Shown here piece by piece: positions 16,957-26,617 of a DNA stretch of 64,000 bases (the first letter of the stretch is position 1; the number at the start of each line of letters is the position of its first letter). The translations under genes were made by a program, and so were the position numbers. The notes under the pieces were generated by a model. It had not been told where the DNA came from. It did no database searches and was given only the letters and a program-made list of their open reading frames with translations. Source of the DNA: Flavimaribacter sp024343425 (GTDB taxonomy: Bacteria > Pseudomonadota > Alphaproteobacteria > Rhizobiales > Rhizobiaceae); contig OZ245773.1 of the NCBI GenBank assembly GCA_965227645.1, forward strand, positions 3,472,001-3,536,000. Direction: 5' to 3'.

Positions 16957-18153
16957 TCAGCTCCAGCCGCCGCCATAGGTGCGGTAGAAAACGTGCAGCC
17001 CGATCCGGCCGACTTTCTTCATCGTCCGCGCCCATTTCGGCCGCACATAGACGGCATGATAATGCGTCGCGGAGCCAACCTCTTCCAGCCAGATCTTGCC
17101 GGCGGTCACGGCCATCGCCACATCTTGAGCCATTTCCCAATGGGTTTTCGAGCGAACCCTGTCGCGAATGCCGTCGCAGGCGAAGGAGAACTGGCAGCGG
17201 TTGCGCCAGCTCTTGTTCTGGTAGACAACGCCGCAGGCGGTGTTCGGGTAGGCCGGATTGCGCACGCGATTGAGAATCACCTGGGCGACGGCCGCCTGCC
17301 CCTTAACCGGTTCGCCGCGCGCTTCGAAATAAATGCCGGACGCCAGGCACTGCTGCTCGCTGTCCGAGAAGACAGCCTCAGGGAGCGCGGACCCGGCCCA
17401 GCTGTGATCGTGCTTCAGTATGGGCGGCAAGAAGCGGCCATTCTCCTCCTCGGCGTTCAGGATAGAGGCGAAGGGGGAATGCTTGACATAATCCGGCTCG
17501 GTCGGCGCGTAGGCGGTCGCAAGCACGTCGTATTTGTCGTTGTTGACGAGTTCGGCCAGCATAACCGGCATTTTGGCTTTCGCGTCATCCACAACCGGAT
17601 GATGGAAAGCCATGGCGATCTCCACCTCGCGGCCCATGATCTCCGGCTTGACGAAGGCCATGTGCGGATTCTGATCTGTCGCCGGTGTTTCGAGAAAGCT
17701 GGTCCGCTCGTATACCGATCCGGCCGTGAAACTCTTCGGCGGCGATATCGGCGTGGTGGATATGACGCGGCGCATCTTTTGCTGGCGGTTGACGCGCAGT
17801 TCGTCGGGAAGCGCATCCGGAGTTCCGTATTTCGTGGCGCCCACGTGACGGGAGGTCTTCTCCGGCTGGCTGTCGGGGTTGATGGAACCTGTCGTCACCG
17901 GATCGGGAGCAGGAAACACTTCCTGCAACTCGGCGGAGGCATCCACGGGACGCGCGCTCAGATAGCTTTGCCAACGGACCTTGCCGGCATGCTGGCCATC
18001 CAACGGCGCGATTTCCGAATGCGCCAGTTGAGATGTCGAGAAGATCACCGCCAGCGCGCCGAACGAAAGAGATACGAACCAGCCGCTGCCAAAGGCGGCA
18101 AGCTGTCCGATTGCAGCGATTTTGTTACGCAAACCCGTCTCCACAGTACGCAA
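16957..18153 (-). CDS. SleB-type cell wall hydrolase
   Basis: This 398-residue protein has an N-terminal membrane anchor or signal segment (about residues 20-42), a long low-complexity middle region and a C-terminal hydrolase domain. That domain opens CLASGIYFEARGEPVKGQAAV, where the Glu is the catalytic residue of the SleB/CwlJ lytic transglycosylase fold. It goes on through ILNRVRNPAYP and QFSFACDG and ends SATHYHAVYV near the C-terminus. It probably trims peptidoglycan in the periplasm. Confidence 0.88.
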   Translation of the reverse strand: MRTVETGLRNKIAAIGQLAAFGSGWFVSLSFGALAVIFSTSQLAHSEIAPLDGQHAGKVRWQSYLSARPVDASAELQEVFPAPDPVTTGSINPDSQPEKTSRHVGATKYGTPDALPDELRVNRQQKMRRVISTTPISPPKSFTAGSVYERTSFLETPATDQNPHMAFVKPEIMGREVEIAMAFHHPVVDDAKAKMPVMLAELVNNDKYDVLATAYAPTEPDYVKHSPFASILNAEEENGRFLPPILKHDHSWAGSALPEAVFSDSEQQCLASGIYFEARGEPVKGQAAVAQVILNRVRNPAYPNTACGVVYQNKSWRNRCQFSFACDGIRDRVRSKTHWEMAQDVAMAVTAGKIWLEEVGSATHYHAVYVRPKWARTMKKVGRIGLHVFYRTYGGGWS

Positions 18154-18282
18154 TACGACCCAAATCCCAGTGGAGGATGGTCTATTAACCTTTATGGAGC
18201 GTTAATCGGGCGAGATTCACCAAAAACTGTTCGGTTCAATAACTTTTTATTACCAAAAGAAAGCCCTGGCGTTCAGATGAGG

Positions 18283-19695
18283 TCAGCGCCGTTTCTTTTT
18301 CGGCGCAAAAGGATTGTCGCCCTTGCGATAGGATATGCGAATGGGAATGCCCGGCAGCTTGAAGTCCTGCCGGAGGCCATTCACCAGATAGCGCGTATAG
18401 GATGTCGGCAGGGCTTCCGGGCGCGAACACGAAATTATGAATCCTGGCGGCCGCGCCTTGATCTGCGTCATGTATTTGAGGCGAATGCGCCGGCCGGACA
18501 CGGCTGGCGGCGGATGCTGCACCTGCATTGTCTCGAGCCAGCGATTGAGCCGCGCTGTCGATATGCGCGTATTCCACAGACGATGCACGTCGGTGACGGC
18601 TTTCATCAGCTTGTCCAGCCCCTCGCCGGTCTGGCCGGAAATCGGAACTGCGCGAATGCCGCGCACCTGTGGCAGCAGGCGCTCGGTTTCCTCATGCAGT
18701 TCGCTCAGCGTTTCCTGACGGTCCTCAACCATATCCCACTTGTTGAAGGCGATCACCGGGGCCCTGCCCTCACGGATCACCAGGTCGGCGATCTGCAGGT
18801 CCTGCTTTTCATAGGGAATGGCGGCGTCCAGGACGATCACCACGACTTCCGCGAAGCGGATGGCGCGCAGCGCGTCTGCCACCGACAGTTTTTCAAGCTT
18901 TTCCTGAACACGCGCCTTGCGGCGCAGGCCCGCCGTGTCGAACATCTTGATGCGGCGGCCGCGCCAGGTCCATTCGACGGAGATTGAATCGCGGGTTATG
19001 CCGGCTTCCGGCCCGGTGAGAAGGCGGTCTTCGCCGAGAAACCGGTTGATCAGCGTGCTCTTGCCGGCATTCGGGCGCCCGACGATCGCGACGCGCAAGG
19101 GCTTGCTCTCGTCATAGGCCGGCTCATCTTCGCCTTCCGCCGCATCCGCTACATCGACATCCGTTGTCGCCTCGGCGTCCTCGTCGGCGAACGCCGCGTC
19201 TTCTCCGATTGTCGCAACGATGGCGTCGCGCAGATCCAGCATGCCTTCGCCATGCTCGGCTGAAATCGGGCACGGTTCGCCAAGTCCAAGGCGCCAGGCG
19301 TCGTAAAGCCCCGCCTCCGCTCCGCGTGCTTCCGCCTTGTTGGCGACGAGCACGACCGGCTTGCCGTGGCGCCTCAGAATGCCGGCGAGCGTTTCGTCCG
19401 CGGGTGTAAGACCCGCCTTGGCGTCAACCAGGAAAAGCGCCAGATCGGCTTCAGCGATCGCCGCCTCCGTCTGCGACCGCATCCGCCCTTCAAGCGTGTC
19501 CGGTCCGGATTCTTCCAGACCGGCCGTGTCTATGACGTGAAACTTGAGGCCGGCGATGCGCGCCTCGCCCGGCCGCCGGTCGCGGGTTACGCCAGGCGTA
19601 TCATCGACAAGCGCCAGCTTGCGTCCGACAAGCCGGTTGAAAAGCGTCGATTTGCCGACATTGGGTCGCCCCACAATGGCAACGGTAAAGCTCAT
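18283..19695 (-). CDS. der: Ribosome-associated GTPase Der (EngA)
   Basis: This 470-residue protein has two tandem GTPase domains. The first P-loop is GRPNVGKS near residue 8 and the second GRPNAGKS near residue 210, each with a DTAGL G3 motif. The G4 boxes are NKAE and NKWD. A KH-like C-terminal domain ends in basic residues (PKKKRR). Der is needed for 50S assembly. A Glu/Asp-rich linker between the GTPase domains is longer than in enteric homologues. Confidence 0.96.
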   Translation of the reverse strand: MSFTVAIVGRPNVGKSTLFNRLVGRKLALVDDTPGVTRDRRPGEARIAGLKFHVIDTAGLEESGPDTLEGRMRSQTEAAIAEADLALFLVDAKAGLTPADETLAGILRRHGKPVVLVANKAEARGAEAGLYDAWRLGLGEPCPISAEHGEGMLDLRDAIVATIGEDAAFADEDAEATTDVDVADAAEGEDEPAYDESKPLRVAIVGRPNAGKSTLINRFLGEDRLLTGPEAGITRDSISVEWTWRGRRIKMFDTAGLRRKARVQEKLEKLSVADALRAIRFAEVVVIVLDAAIPYEKQDLQIADLVIREGRAPVIAFNKWDMVEDRQETLSELHEETERLLPQVRGIRAVPISGQTGEGLDKLMKAVTDVHRLWNTRISTARLNRWLETMQVQHPPPAVSGRRIRLKYMTQIKARPPGFIISCSRPEALPTSYTRYLVNGLRQDFKLPGIPIRISYRKGDNPFAPKKKRR

Positions 19696-19739
19696 AGGTC
19701 CATCCGGGACTCAGCATAAAAAAGCCGAGACGTGTTGCG

Positions 19740-20414
19740 TCAGGTTTGCTTCGTATCATGCCCGGCCGCGGCCATGACGTCGAGCATCACTTCGGCGCGT
19801 TGCCGGACATTGGAGGGCGCATCCGTGTCGCCGGCGATCAGGGAAAACCATTCAACGGCCTGGGAGAAATTGCCGCTCTTCCAGGCCGAAAGCCCGAGCG
19901 CCTCGCGCGCGGAGTGCCGCATGGGGTTGTCGGCGCCGCTCAAAACCTCGACCTGCGCCGAAACGTCTTCATAAGATCCATGGTCGACAAGCAGATAGGC
20001 CGCCCTTACGCGCGCCACGTCGCGAATGGCCTTCGGAACATCATTGTCCCGTCCGACATCCACGAATTCGGCGATCGCGCCGCGAAAATCTTCCTTGTCG
20101 GCCAGAACGGTCGCAGCGCGCATGCGGGCAAGCACGTCATAGGATCCGTAACCGTCGACCTCCAGTTCGCGAAGCACACCGAGGGCCTCGTCGAGTTCGC
20201 CCTGGTTGGACAGCGTAATTGCTTCCAGGAAGAGATCGCCGGATTTCGACGCCTGGCTCTTGCTCCAGTATTCGTAGCCGCGAAAACCCGCAGTCGCCAG
20301 CACGATCAAAATCGCAAGTCCAATCAGATACTTGCCAAACCGCTGCCAGATGCTCTTCATCCGGTCGGAACGGAGCTCTTCATCGACTTCGCGGAAAAAA
20401 CTGTCGTCTGACAT
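19740..20414 (-). CDS. YfgM-like tetratricopeptide membrane protein
   Basis: This 224-residue protein starts at the ATG at 20414 (MSDDSFFREVDEELRSD). A cytoplasmic N-terminal stretch is followed by one membrane helix (YLIGLAILIVLATAGFRG) and a periplasmic helical repeat domain. The pattern matches the YfgM/DUF2659 family found beside der, where homologues act with the Sec and BAM machineries. It lies 44 bases upstream of der in the same direction, so the two probably share a transcript. Confidence 0.85.
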   Translation of the reverse strand: MSDDSFFREVDEELRSDRMKSIWQRFGKYLIGLAILIVLATAGFRGYEYWSKSQASKSGDLFLEAITLSNQGELDEALGVLRELEVDGYGSYDVLARMRAATVLADKEDFRGAIAEFVDVGRDNDVPKAIRDVARVRAAYLLVDHGSYEDVSAQVEVLSGADNPMRHSAREALGLSAWKSGNFSQAVEWFSLIAGDTDAPSNVRQRAEVMLDVMAAAGHDTKQT

Positions 20415-20541
20415 CTGCAATACCGGCGCGCCGGCCCTCAACTCTGTGCGATCCGCTCATGCGGAGCGATCGGGTTAGCCGCGCCTTTTATCCGATTTTA
20501 CCGCTGATGTAAGGGGGGGGCAGACGCAAATTGCGCGGCTA

Positions 20542-21589
20542 GAGCAATTCTGCCCTTGACTGAATCAATTGGGATTCCCTTTTGCGGATGTTTGTGATTC
20601 AAGATGCTGGCTGGGACAGGAGGCCAGCATCTGATGACACGACCTCTTTCTATGGATCTTCGCGAGCGGGTTGTTGCGGCGGTTGCGGCGGGCGAAAGCT
20701 GCCGTGCAGTTGCGACCCGATTTGGCGTTGCTGTTTCGTCCGTCGTCAAATGGTCGCAACGCTATCGCGCGACCGGCTCGGTTGCACCTGGCAAGATGGG
20801 CGGACATCGCAAGCACATTCTGGAGCCGCACCGGGCCTTTATCGTAGAGGCTATCAACCAGACGCCACATCTGACACTGCATGGGTTGAAGGCGCAACTG
20901 GCGGCCCGCGGAGTGACAGTATCGCACGATACAGTGTGGCGGTTCCTGCGCCGGGAAGGATTTCGGTTCAAAAAAAACTCTATTCGCTCTTGAGCAGGCG
21001 CGCGCCGATATCGCACGACGACGACAACGATGGCGCTCCTTCCAGGCCAACCTCGATCCACGTCAGTTGGTCTTTATCGATGAAACCTGGATCAAGACGA
21101 ATATGACCCCCTTGCGCGGCTGGGCAGACAAAGGCAAACGACTGCGCAGCTTTGCACCGCACGGTCACTGGCGTACGATGACCTTCCTTGGAGCACTGCG
21201 ATGTGATGGTCTTGCCGCTCCCTGCGTCTTCGACGGGCCGATCAACGGCCAAAGTTTCCGCGCCTATGTGGAACAGATCCTGCTGCCGACGCTGAAACCC
21301 GGCGATATCGTCATTATGGACAACCTTGGCTCCCACAAGGCCGCAATCATTCGGCAATTGATCAAAGCGGCAGGAGCTCGGCTCTGGTTTCTCCCACCCT
21401 ATTCACCCGATCTCAATCCCATCGAGCAGGCCTTCGCAAAGATCAAGCACTGGATGAGAATGGCCCAAAAGCGCACCATCGAGGAGACATGGAGGCACAT
21501 CGGGAGTCTTATCCACACCATTACTCCCAATGAATGCGCAAACTATCTCAACAATGCAGGATATGCTTCCGTGAAAACCTGAAACGCTC
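20542..21589 (+). mobile_element. IS630-family insertion sequence, 1048 bp, with TA duplication
   Basis: The element is bounded by TA at 20540-20541 and TA at 21590-21591, the IS630 target duplication. Its ends are imperfect inverted repeats: GAGCAATTCTGCCCTTGAC on the left and, read inward from the right, GAGCGTTTCAGGTTTTCAC. One transposase is encoded in two overlapping frames. It has landed between the YfgM-like gene and nnrU without breaking either. Confidence 0.88.
20634..21582 (+). CDS. IS630-family transposase in two frames joined at an A8 run
   Basis: The first part (20634-20993, from MTRPLSMDLRERVV) is the helix-turn-helix domain. The frame changes at eight adenines (20970-20977), after which the second frame continues KTLFALEQARADI and on to the DDE catalytic domain. 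That domain shows FIDETW, MDNLGSHK and PPYSPDLNPIEQAF, supplying the acidic triad, and ends at 21582. The two frames differ by one position (+1), so a full protein of about 315 residues needs slippage at the A run. Frameshifted transposases are known in this family, but a simple inactivating mutation is also possible. The start follows AGGAGG at 20619. Confidence 0.85.
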
Positions 21590-21768
21590 TAGTGTCCCGA
21601 AACTGAAGTTCGCCAAGTTCTACAGCTCCCGGTTCGAACTACAGATTCGATCAGGACACCAGCAAGAATATTATTCAAGTGTGGTTTACGGGTATGAAGT
21701 TCCCTCAAGAGGGCGCCGCAACAATGTGAGCAACTTCAATTCGACCACGCTACGTCGGCGTCGTTGTC

Positions 21769-22347
21769 TCAGGCGTGGACCGGAACGCCAATGAGCCAGT
21801 AATGCAGTTTCCAAATGAATAGCCCATAAGCAACCACGCCGACGATGACGGCGATGACGTCGTTGCGCACCGGTCCCGGCTCCGTCGGCTGCGTGATCCC
21901 GGCCTTCAGCCGACGCTTTTCCGAGATCCGGTCCGCTACGGCCCAGATGAGGAAAGATCCAAAGAGCAGCAACGACGCGAGGTCGCCATTGGCTAAAAGA
22001 TGCGCCAGCGCCCAGATCTTCACCGAAAGCAGCATGGGATGCTTCAGCGCCGGCTTCAGCTTTCCTGCAGGAACAGAGGAAACAGCAAGCGAAATGAAAG
22101 CGAACAGCATCAGCAGTTCGGTGATGTAGCGCATCCAAAGCGGCGGATCGTAGACGATCGGTCCGTATCGCGCGATCGAGAACCCCCAGATAATGAGAAC
22201 CAACCCGGCAAGGGATATGAGCGTGTAGAGGCCTTTCCAGGCGTTGTCGCCGCGGTTTTCGATAAAACGCTGACGGAAGTCGGGGGCGAAAATCCGTACG
22301 GAATGCGCGCCTAGAAACAATATAAGCCCTATGATGAGCCAGAACAT
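21769..22347 (-). CDS. NnrU-family integral membrane protein
   Basis: This 192-residue protein starts at the ATG at 22347 (MFWLIIGLILFLGAHSVRIF). It has five to six membrane helices and the family phrases DPPLWMRYI and LKHPMLLSVKIWALAHLLANGDLAS, typical of NnrU/MAPEG-like proteins. NnrU is named for its link to nitrite and nitric oxide reduction genes in some alphaproteobacteria, but many members lie elsewhere, as here. The biochemical role is unknown. It is divergent from the DksA-like gene at 22449. Confidence 0.85.
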   Translation of the reverse strand: MFWLIIGLILFLGAHSVRIFAPDFRQRFIENRGDNAWKGLYTLISLAGLVLIIWGFSIARYGPIVYDPPLWMRYITELLMLFAFISLAVSSVPAGKLKPALKHPMLLSVKIWALAHLLANGDLASLLLFGSFLIWAVADRISEKRRLKAGITQPTEPGPVRNDVIAVIVGVVAYGLFIWKLHYWLIGVPVHA

Positions 22348-22448
22348 GATCTTCCCCTCTGCTTGCCGGCGTCTTGCACATGGCTGGACGGCCGGCTGGC
22401 GATCTTTCGCAACTTGCCCGAAGTTCGCGAACGACATAGCATTTAAAG

Positions 22449-22787
22449 ATGGCGATTGACATCGACATTGCAAGACGGCGCCTTGCCGCACGAAAGGCCG
22501 AACTGGAAGAGATGTCGGAGCTCTCCGAAGGCGCGCGCGCGACCGTCACGCTCGACCAGCAGGCGGTCGGTCGCCTGTCACGCATGGACTCCATGCAACA
22601 GCAGGCGATGGCGCAGGCCCAGGAACGTCACAGACAGCGCGACCTGTTGCGGATCGAGATGGCGGAACGCCGGCTGAAAGACGGCGATTACGGCTATTGC
22701 GTGGAGTGTGATGCGGAGATCGTCGATGGACGCCTGGCCATTGATCCGATGGCTGAGAAATGCGTGCGCTGCGCCTCCTCCCGTTAG
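22449..22787 (+). CDS. DksA/TraR-family C4 zinc-finger protein
   Basis: This 112-residue protein has an N-terminal helical hairpin and a C-terminal zinc finger, YCVECD then KCVRC with 17 residues between the CxxC pairs. This is the TraR/DksA short-form layout. Such proteins enter the RNA polymerase secondary channel and change promoter choice. All four cysteines are present. It has no clear operon partner. Confidence 0.88.
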   Translation: MAIDIDIARRRLAARKAELEEMSELSEGARATVTLDQQAVGRLSRMDSMQQQAMAQAQERHRQRDLLRIEMAERRLKDGDYGYCVECDAEIVDGRLAIDPMAEKCVRCASSR

Positions 22788-22944
22788 GTTCGCAGATGTG
22801 AAGGACCCATCAATATCTGGGTTCGCCCATATTAAAACCAATGTGATTTTAACTTTGCCGCCGTAAGCTTTAGTGAATGTGTGAACTGCCCGAATCACGC
22901 TAACCGCGTGGTGCTCCCTTTCACGAGACGGATTTTGCACTGTC

Positions 22945-23934
22945 ATGATGCGCGTTCCCAGTATTGTTCTCGGCGGGCTTCTCGCCGCATCCGTTCCGCT
23001 CCAGGCGGCGCCCCATTCGGCCGCCGATACGAAGCAACTCGTCATTATTTCCTTCGATGGCGCGCATGACAACGCGCTTTGGGACAGGAGCAGGACGATC
23101 GCGGAGAAATCCGGCGCGCGTTTCACCTATTTCCTTTCATGTACGTTCCTCATGACCCGCGAAGACGGTAGGTCCTACCATCCGCCGCGCCAGCGAGCCG
23201 GAAAATCGAACGTCGGCTTCGCGTCGTCGCATGAAGACGTGCGTCAGCGCCTCGGCCACATATGGAAGGCGCGCAACGAAGGGCATGAAATCGCTAGCCA
23301 CGGGTGCGGCCATTTCGATGGCAAGGACTGGAGCGAACGCGACTGGAATCAGGAGTTCGCGGCCTTCTCGCAGGCGCTTCGGGACGCCTGGGCGCGTAGT
23401 GGCGACGGCGAAAGCGAGCCGGAAGGCTGGCGCGAATTTGCAAGCACGGGGATCAAGGGCTTTCGGGCCCCCTATCTTTCAACCAATGGCAATCTGTACG
23501 CGGCGCTCAACGCCTCCGGCTTTGCCTACGACGCCAGCGGCGTGTCGCGCGGCCCTGTCATGCCGGGCAGAAATGGCGCGGTCACGACCTTCGACCTGCC
23601 GCTTATTCCCGAAGGCCCGGGAAACAGGCGCATCATCGCGATGGACTACAATCTGTTCGTGCGCCATTCCGGCGGCTTCGAGAACGCCAAAAACACCGAA
23701 CAGTTCGAGGCGCGCAGCTTTGAGGCCTTCCGGCGCGCCTTCGACGAACAGTATAGTGGCGAGCGTCGTCCGCTGCAGATCGGTTTCCACTTCGTGGAAA
23801 TGAACGGCGGCGCGTACTGGCGGGCGATGGAACGCTTCGCCACGGAAACCTGCGCCCTGCCCGACGTCGCCTGCGTCACCTACAGCACAGCGATGCGCAT
23901 GTTGCAAGACGACGCGGAGGGCGGCGGGGCGTAG
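22945..23934 (+). CDS. Secreted polysaccharide deacetylase-like protein
   Basis: This 329-residue protein has a signal peptide (MRVPSIVLGGLLAASVPLQA). The mature part begins with IISFDGAHDN, which carries the catalytic/metal Asp pair of carbohydrate esterase family 4. SHGCGHFDGKDW follows near residue 115 with the metal histidines, and GFRAPYLSTNGN after that. It is larger than the core NodB domain, with a helical insert. It probably deacetylates an envelope or extracellular glycan. It is convergent with the sbmA-like gene, four bases apart. Confidence 0.85.
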   Translation: MMRVPSIVLGGLLAASVPLQAAPHSAADTKQLVIISFDGAHDNALWDRSRTIAEKSGARFTYFLSCTFLMTREDGRSYHPPRQRAGKSNVGFASSHEDVRQRLGHIWKARNEGHEIASHGCGHFDGKDWSERDWNQEFAAFSQALRDAWARSGDGESEPEGWREFASTGIKGFRAPYLSTNGNLYAALNASGFAYDASGVSRGPVMPGRNGAVTTFDLPLIPEGPGNRRIIAMDYNLFVRHSGGFENAKNTEQFEARSFEAFRRAFDEQYSGERRPLQIGFHFVEMNGGAYWRAMERFATETCALPDVACVTYSTAMRMLQDDAEGGGA

Positions 23935-23938
23935 TCGA

Positions 23939-25225
23939 TCAGGGTCGATTGGTTTCGATATCCGGTCCCATCGGATCAGCGTGCGAATCGATACGCGCCA
24001 GGTACTCCGCATCAATATCCGGCAGTGGCTCGTGTTTAATGGCCGCCTCAAATGTTTTCAGGCGTTTGTAGATAGACAAGAGTTCCACGATGGTCGTCCA
24101 GGAATTGACCAGATACTGGAAAGACGAACTAACTTGGCTGAAAGCCGTCAGAATTTGCTGCAGGATACCAAAAGTTATTTTTCCAGCTGCAATCGTCGGC
24201 ACCAAAATGAAATAGACGAAAATGTTGTCCGCTTGCAGGTAGAAATATCGAGCCACATTGAAATACATGTAGTGAAAGTAAAGTCTGAAGTAGTTTTTCC
24301 GCACATTGTGGAAAAGTTCGGCGACAGTAGGCGGTTGCGCACGATCTTCGTGGTCTTCTCCATACACAAGTTCTTTTCTGTACGCAGCTTCGACACGCTG
24401 GTTCCTAAACTCGAGACCTGGCAACTTGATGCCTACGACAGAGAGCAGAACGGTGCCGAACAATGACCAGAAAATGGCGACTGTAAAAAGCGGCTCCGGG
24501 ATAGCGCCGACTATCGGCAGTTCGGTAACATATTGCGATAATGTCCATAGTACGGGGAGAAAGGCGAAAAGCGTCATCACAGAATCGATCATGCTTACAC
24601 CAAGACCTTCCATGATACCGGCAAACCGCATCGTGTCTTCTTGAATTCGTTGCGATGCGCCCTCTACCCGGCGAACCTGGCTCCAATACGACATGTAGTA
24701 ATCGTTCATTGCTGTACGCCAGCGGAAAATGTAGTGGCTTGTGAAAAAGCGCGTCAGAACCAGAACGAAGATGGCAAGGAACGCGATATAGGCAAACGTC
24801 AGAATCAAAGAATAAAGATCGAATGCCGATACGTTGCTATCGCCAGATAGCGCCTCCTGTACTGAGTCAAAAAACGGGCGCCTCCAGTTATTGAGAGCGA
24901 CAGAAACCTGAACGGAAAAGTAGGTGGAAAACAGGATCAGCCCCGATCCGAGAATTGACCAGTATTGCCAAGGATGAGGCGAATACCAGAACCAGAACGC
25001 TGCGAAAAGGCTAACAACGACAGTATAATAGAGATAAAACCAGAGAAAGCTGTGCGTCCAGAAATACTGGATGCCTACGAGAGTGTTGTCGTCTGGCTTG
25101 AACTCAAATCCAAGCGATGTCCCAATCTCGGTTCCGACGGTGTACCAGATCGTCACCGTGATTGCCGCCCAGATGACGGCGGAGATGAAAAACAGCTTTG
25201 GCTGCGGAAAGAAAGATTTGAACAC
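23939..25225 (-). CDS. SbmA/BacA-family peptide transporter
   Basis: This 428-residue membrane protein has about seven helices and the SbmA/BacA layout: FKSFFPQPKLFFISAVIW, a WTHSFLWFYLYYTVV segment, RWRTAMNDYYMSYW and SQRIQEDTMRFA. There is no ATP-binding domain, as in true SbmA. These proton-driven importers bring in proline-rich and NCR-type peptides and antibiotics. In rhizobia BacA is needed for symbiosis and affects very-long-chain fatty acids. The MFS gene lies 86 bases upstream in the same direction. Confidence 0.92.
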   Translation of the reverse strand: MFKSFFPQPKLFFISAVIWAAITVTIWYTVGTEIGTSLGFEFKPDDNTLVGIQYFWTHSFLWFYLYYTVVVSLFAAFWFWYSPHPWQYWSILGSGLILFSTYFSVQVSVALNNWRRPFFDSVQEALSGDSNVSAFDLYSLILTFAYIAFLAIFVLVLTRFFTSHYIFRWRTAMNDYYMSYWSQVRRVEGASQRIQEDTMRFAGIMEGLGVSMIDSVMTLFAFLPVLWTLSQYVTELPIVGAIPEPLFTVAIFWSLFGTVLLSVVGIKLPGLEFRNQRVEAAYRKELVYGEDHEDRAQPPTVAELFHNVRKNYFRLYFHYMYFNVARYFYLQADNIFVYFILVPTIAAGKITFGILQQILTAFSQVSSSFQYLVNSWTTIVELLSIYKRLKTFEAAIKHEPLPDIDAEYLARIDSHADPMGPDIETNRP

Positions 25226-25311
25226 GGCTTGTTCTCTCGGTTATTGGCGGCTGCCCCGGGCGGGGCGGCGATTGGTTGGATCGTGCACTGTTCGATAGCC
25301 AGGCGTCATGG

Positions 25312-26514
25312 TCATGTTTCGGTCCTGTACGCCTTGGTCAGCATCGCAAAGACTGCGGAGACGACAAGCGCAAACGCCGCAGCGAGACTGCCATGCACGA
25401 AACTTCCCGTGATGTCGGCGAAATATCCAGCAATCAACGGACCGATGATCTGGCCGATCCCGAAGGCGGCGGTCATCACGGCGAACGCCCGGCGCGGCGC
25501 TTCCGGTTCGAAAATACGGCCGATCTGGAGCCCGTAGGCGGTGACAGCGACGAATGTCGCGCCAAGCAGCGCTCCGCCAAAAAGGGGACCGAAGGGCGGT
25601 GGCAGCAAGACGCTGGCGGCGACGCCGACCGCTTCGACAAGGCATCCCGCGACAAATGTCGCAACGAGCCCCGTCTTTCGTCTGATGGGCGCCCACAGGA
25701 ACACCGAAGGAATGACGGCCAGCCCCGTGACCAGCCAGACCGGACCTTCGAGCCAGGCATGTTCCGGACTGCCGCGAACGATCGCAACCAGAAACGTCGC
25801 CGTCACGATATAGCCGATCCCGAACAGCCCGTAGGCTATGGTGATCATTGTGAAGGCCGGGTTCCAGCGCAGGGCTGGTTCGCGCGCCGGCGCGCCAGCG
25901 GCTTTCGCCGGCGGCATGTGCAGGAGGCCTATCGAAATAATCGATCCAATGCCGGCAATAGCTGCAGACGCATACCAGCCCGTGCGCCATTCGTGATCCA
26001 TGCCACTGAGGACGATCAGCAGCAGCGCCGACACGACGAGTCCGATGCCTACACCCCCGAAATGCAGCGCCTGCAGGTCGGTGCGTTTGGCGACTTCAAG
26101 ATGGCTTAAGAGGATGGTCGACCCGAACACCATCGCGAAAGCACTCGCAACACCCGCGAAAAAACGGATTGCGCAAAGCGCCAAGACGGACGTGAATTGC
26201 GGCATGAGCGCCAGAAGCAGCGTTGTCGTCGCCAACGACAGAAAAAAAACCATGCGTTCGCGCGAGGAAGCCCAGCCAAATCCGGCCAGAACTGCGCCGA
26301 CAAGATATCCGACATAATTGGCGGAAGCGATAGTGCCGGCCTGGGAGAACGACAGCCCCAGCCCTTCCATGAGGTCCGGCAGCAGCGGCGTATAGACGAA
26401 GCGGCCGATGCCCATGGCCACCGCCATCGCCATCATGCCTCCAAGGGCAAGCGTCAATGGCGATTGCGGGGAGAATTGCGACGGCTGCGCCGGATCGCTG
26501 CTGGCGGAGTTCAT
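25312..26514 (-). CDS. YbfB/YjiJ-family MFS transporter
   Basis: This 400-residue protein has twelve predicted helices. The family opening ALGGMMAMAVAMGIGRFVYTP and the block GTIASANYVGYLVGAV place it in the YbfB/YjiJ branch of the major facilitator superfamily. The intracellular loop between helices 2 and 3 carries the SSRERMVF variant. The substrate is unknown and efflux is likely. Confidence 0.85.
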   Translation of the reverse strand: MNSASSDPAQPSQFSPQSPLTLALGGMMAMAVAMGIGRFVYTPLLPDLMEGLGLSFSQAGTIASANYVGYLVGAVLAGFGWASSRERMVFFLSLATTTLLLALMPQFTSVLALCAIRFFAGVASAFAMVFGSTILLSHLEVAKRTDLQALHFGGVGIGLVVSALLLIVLSGMDHEWRTGWYASAAIAGIGSIISIGLLHMPPAKAAGAPAREPALRWNPAFTMITIAYGLFGIGYIVTATFLVAIVRGSPEHAWLEGPVWLVTGLAVIPSVFLWAPIRRKTGLVATFVAGCLVEAVGVAASVLLPPPFGPLFGGALLGATFVAVTAYGLQIGRIFEPEAPRRAFAVMTAAFGIGQIIGPLIAGYFADITGSFVHGSLAAAFALVVSAVFAMLTKAYRTET

Positions 26515-26617
26515 GCCGCAGCTATTGCACCGGGAAACAGCAGGCGCAAGCGCAAATACCTTACGATTTTGTCATAATGCTCGCGATCCTGAGAGAGGCG
26601 CGCCGCTATCTTGCAAT

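Noticed and set aside
16993..18987. 664-codon plus-strand frame over the SleB-type and der genes
   Set aside because: It runs antisense through two well-supported genes and lacks any motif.
21592..21768. tRNA-like GGTTCGA stretch downstream of the IS element
   Set aside because: The arms around it do not pair into a T-stem and no acceptor or anticodon stem can be built.
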